A DNA stretch of 15,014 nt from CAZWBR01 sp964404205 (GTDB lineage Bacteria; Bacteroidota; Bacteroidia; Bacteroidales; Prolixibacteraceae), in NCBI GenBank assembly GCA_964404205.1, contig CAYOJD010000082.1, positions 1-15,014 of the forward strand, read 5' to 3'. Both the position numbers and the translations under genes were made by a program. Below are positions 14,081 through 15,014 of the stretch, piece by piece; the first letter of the stretch is position 1, and each line of letters opens with the position of its first letter. The notes under the pieces were generated by a model. It saw only the letters and a list, made by a program, of their open reading frames with translations. It was not told the origin of the DNA and searched no databases.

Positions 14081-14890
14081 TTAATCTTTTCCCTCGCGCT
14101 CCGCTTTGGCATCGACTATTAGTTGCTCCTTTTTGGCCTTTCGTTTGGCCAGAACGGTAAGGCGGCGGGCCAGTTTTTCGGCGCAGTCGGCCCGTACCAG
14201 ATTGATATGGGTGAGCAACCCCTCGGCAACCGGCGATTGGGTTGCTACCGCCAGCGCCTGTACATATTGACATAGATTTCGGTAGAGGTCGGTCATCGGG
14301 CCCCGCAGCGAAACGGTGGTGGCCGTTGGCCGGGCCGACCGGTCGAGGTCGGCACTGTGACTCACCTCCTTAAAGGCAGCTGCCACCCGTTCGAGCCTTT
14401 CGATATAGCGCTCCAACTGCAACAGATCTACCGCAGGCCTCACCGTTTCGCTCTCCAGCTGACTGACCAAAATAGAGATCTGTGCCGATTTGGCTGCATA
14501 GTTTTTCTGTTCGAATTTCCGCTGCTGCCGCAGCAGATGGTGCAACAGAGCGGCGGCTTGCTGCTCTTCGGCCCTATCCGAAAGGAGGTGGAGCCGAACC
14601 GCTGCACGCAGGGCAGCCATGGCGCGATCGCGTTGTTGGTCGGCTTCGGCCAGCTGGGCTGTCCAGTGGCTGCCGCGACTTCTGCGCTGCGCCGTGCGGT
14701 AGTCATCCATCATCGGTTCGAGCTGGCGCAGGTAGTTTTCGACCGGCCCAATGGCCGAAAAGTCGATATCGGGCACGTTTCTGCACTCATCGAGGTGGCG
14801 TTGACAATAGGTAAGGGTATAACCAATCAAAACGGCAAACTCGTGGCGGTTTAACCGGCTAATATCGACCAATCGGAGCGTTGTTTCCAT
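14081..14890 (-). CDS. DUF6261-like uncharacterised protein
   Basis: A 269-residue protein of unknown function, resembling DUF6261, a family I know mainly from Bacteroidota. The match rests on the N-terminal pattern (LRLVDISRLNRHEFAVLIGY) and overall length and composition, so it is moderate. It has no signal peptide or membrane segment and is predicted almost wholly alpha-helical, with Ala/Leu/Arg/Gln-rich stretches (for example about 78-125 and 148-175) that could form coiled coils, and a very basic, charged tail (KRKAKKEQLIVDAKAEREGK). It converges on the GH9 gene with its stop 17 bp past that terminator. Base composition differs from the his genes: two sampled 60-base lines here are 60-63% GC. 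The coding call is supported by the long open frame, a well-formed start and a helix-like residue pattern; the antisense frames are also open in part because of the high GC. Confidence 0.75.
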   Translation of the reverse strand: METTLRLVDISRLNRHEFAVLIGYTLTYCQRHLDECRNVPDIDFSAIGPVENYLRQLEPMMDDYRTAQRRSRGSHWTAQLAEADQQRDRAMAALRAAVRLHLLSDRAEEQQAAALLHHLLRQQRKFEQKNYAAKSAQISILVSQLESETVRPAVDLLQLERYIERLERVAAAFKEVSHSADLDRSARPTATTVSLRGPMTDLYRNLCQYVQALAVATQSPVAEGLLTHINLVRADCAEKLARRLTVLAKRKAKKEQLIVDAKAEREGKD

Positions 14891-15014
14891 GTTCGTAACG
14901 GTTTAACGGGCTGTTTACAATCCGTGAGATTAAATCTTCAACGCAATATTAATACAATTATCTTATTTTTAATAGATATATATTGTTTTGTTCTAAAATT
15001 TTGTCCAATACGAC
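14891..15014. other. AT-rich region upstream of the minus-strand gene, to window edge
   Basis: The 124 bases between the DUF6261-like start and the right edge are strongly AT-rich, in contrast to the gene itself, and presumably hold its promoter. On the minus strand TAATATTG is one base from TAnnTTTG but lacks a properly spaced TTG, so I do not call a promoter. No gene or repeat is recognised. Confidence 0.4.

Noticed and set aside
14357..14854. 165-residue plus-strand frame opposite the DUF6261-like gene
   Set aside because: Both strands are open because of high GC. The minus frame is longer, has a boundary matching the AT-rich upstream region and resembles a known family; the plus frame resembles none.
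1..15014. CRISPR arrays, tRNA/rRNA genes, insertion sequences, prophage or toxin-antitoxin modules
   Set aside because: No spaced direct repeats, cloverleaf-like tracts, transposase motifs or small gene pairs of that kind were seen; gene content is metabolic and gaps are short.

Overview
The window is a bacterial chromosomal segment that reads as Bacteroidota, probably a free-living Bacteroidales/Marinilabiliales-type organism. The order-level placement is inference. Supporting signs are a fused HisB and a fused HisIE of Bacteroidota sequence type, A-rich regions without Shine-Dalgarno sequences before most starts, a match to the Bacteroidota promoter pattern (TTG, 18 bp, TAnnTTTG), and the families DUF1460 and DUF6261. 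Moderate GC rises from roughly 30-47% in sampled his-operon lines to about 60% in the last gene.

Region 1 (1-8031) is a compact plus-strand histidine operon that runs in from the left edge: hisD (3' part), hisC, hisB (bifunctional), purU, a secreted TlpA-like redoxin, hisH, hisA, hisF, hisIE, and a secreted DUF1460 amidase-like protein. Gaps are a few to a few tens of bases, and hisB/purU overlap by 4 bp. The window encodes everything from PR-ATP pyrophosphohydrolase (HisE) to histidinol dehydrogenase (HisD); hisG is not present and may lie to the left. The passengers stand out. PurU (10-formyl-THF hydrolase) has a plausible metabolic link, because HisF/HisH release AICAR, which consumes 10-formyl-THF. 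The redoxin and the amidase have no obvious link to histidine.

Region 2 (8032-8822) is a single nitroreductase gene (NfsB type) closed by a strong intrinsic terminator.

Region 3 (8823-14063) is a small cellulose/cellobiose locus. It has a Bacteroidota promoter, a palindromic candidate operator, an NrtR/AraR-like regulator with a degenerate Nudix box, a cytosolic GH94 cellobiose phosphorylase, a GH9 lipoprotein glucanase 4 bp downstream, and a strong terminator. The inferred logic is that GH9 cuts beta-1,4-glucan or cellodextrin in the envelope, cellobiose enters by a transporter not encoded here, GH94 splits it to glucose-1-phosphate and glucose, and the regulator senses a sugar or sugar derivative.

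Region 4 (14064-15014) holds one convergent minus-strand gene of the uncharacterised DUF6261 type, GC-rich, with an AT-rich upstream region running to the window edge.

No tRNA, rRNA, CRISPR array, insertion sequence or prophage signal was recognised. The window is mostly well-understood metabolism. The points worth a second look are the non-his genes in the his operon and the regulator/operator of the cellobiose locus.
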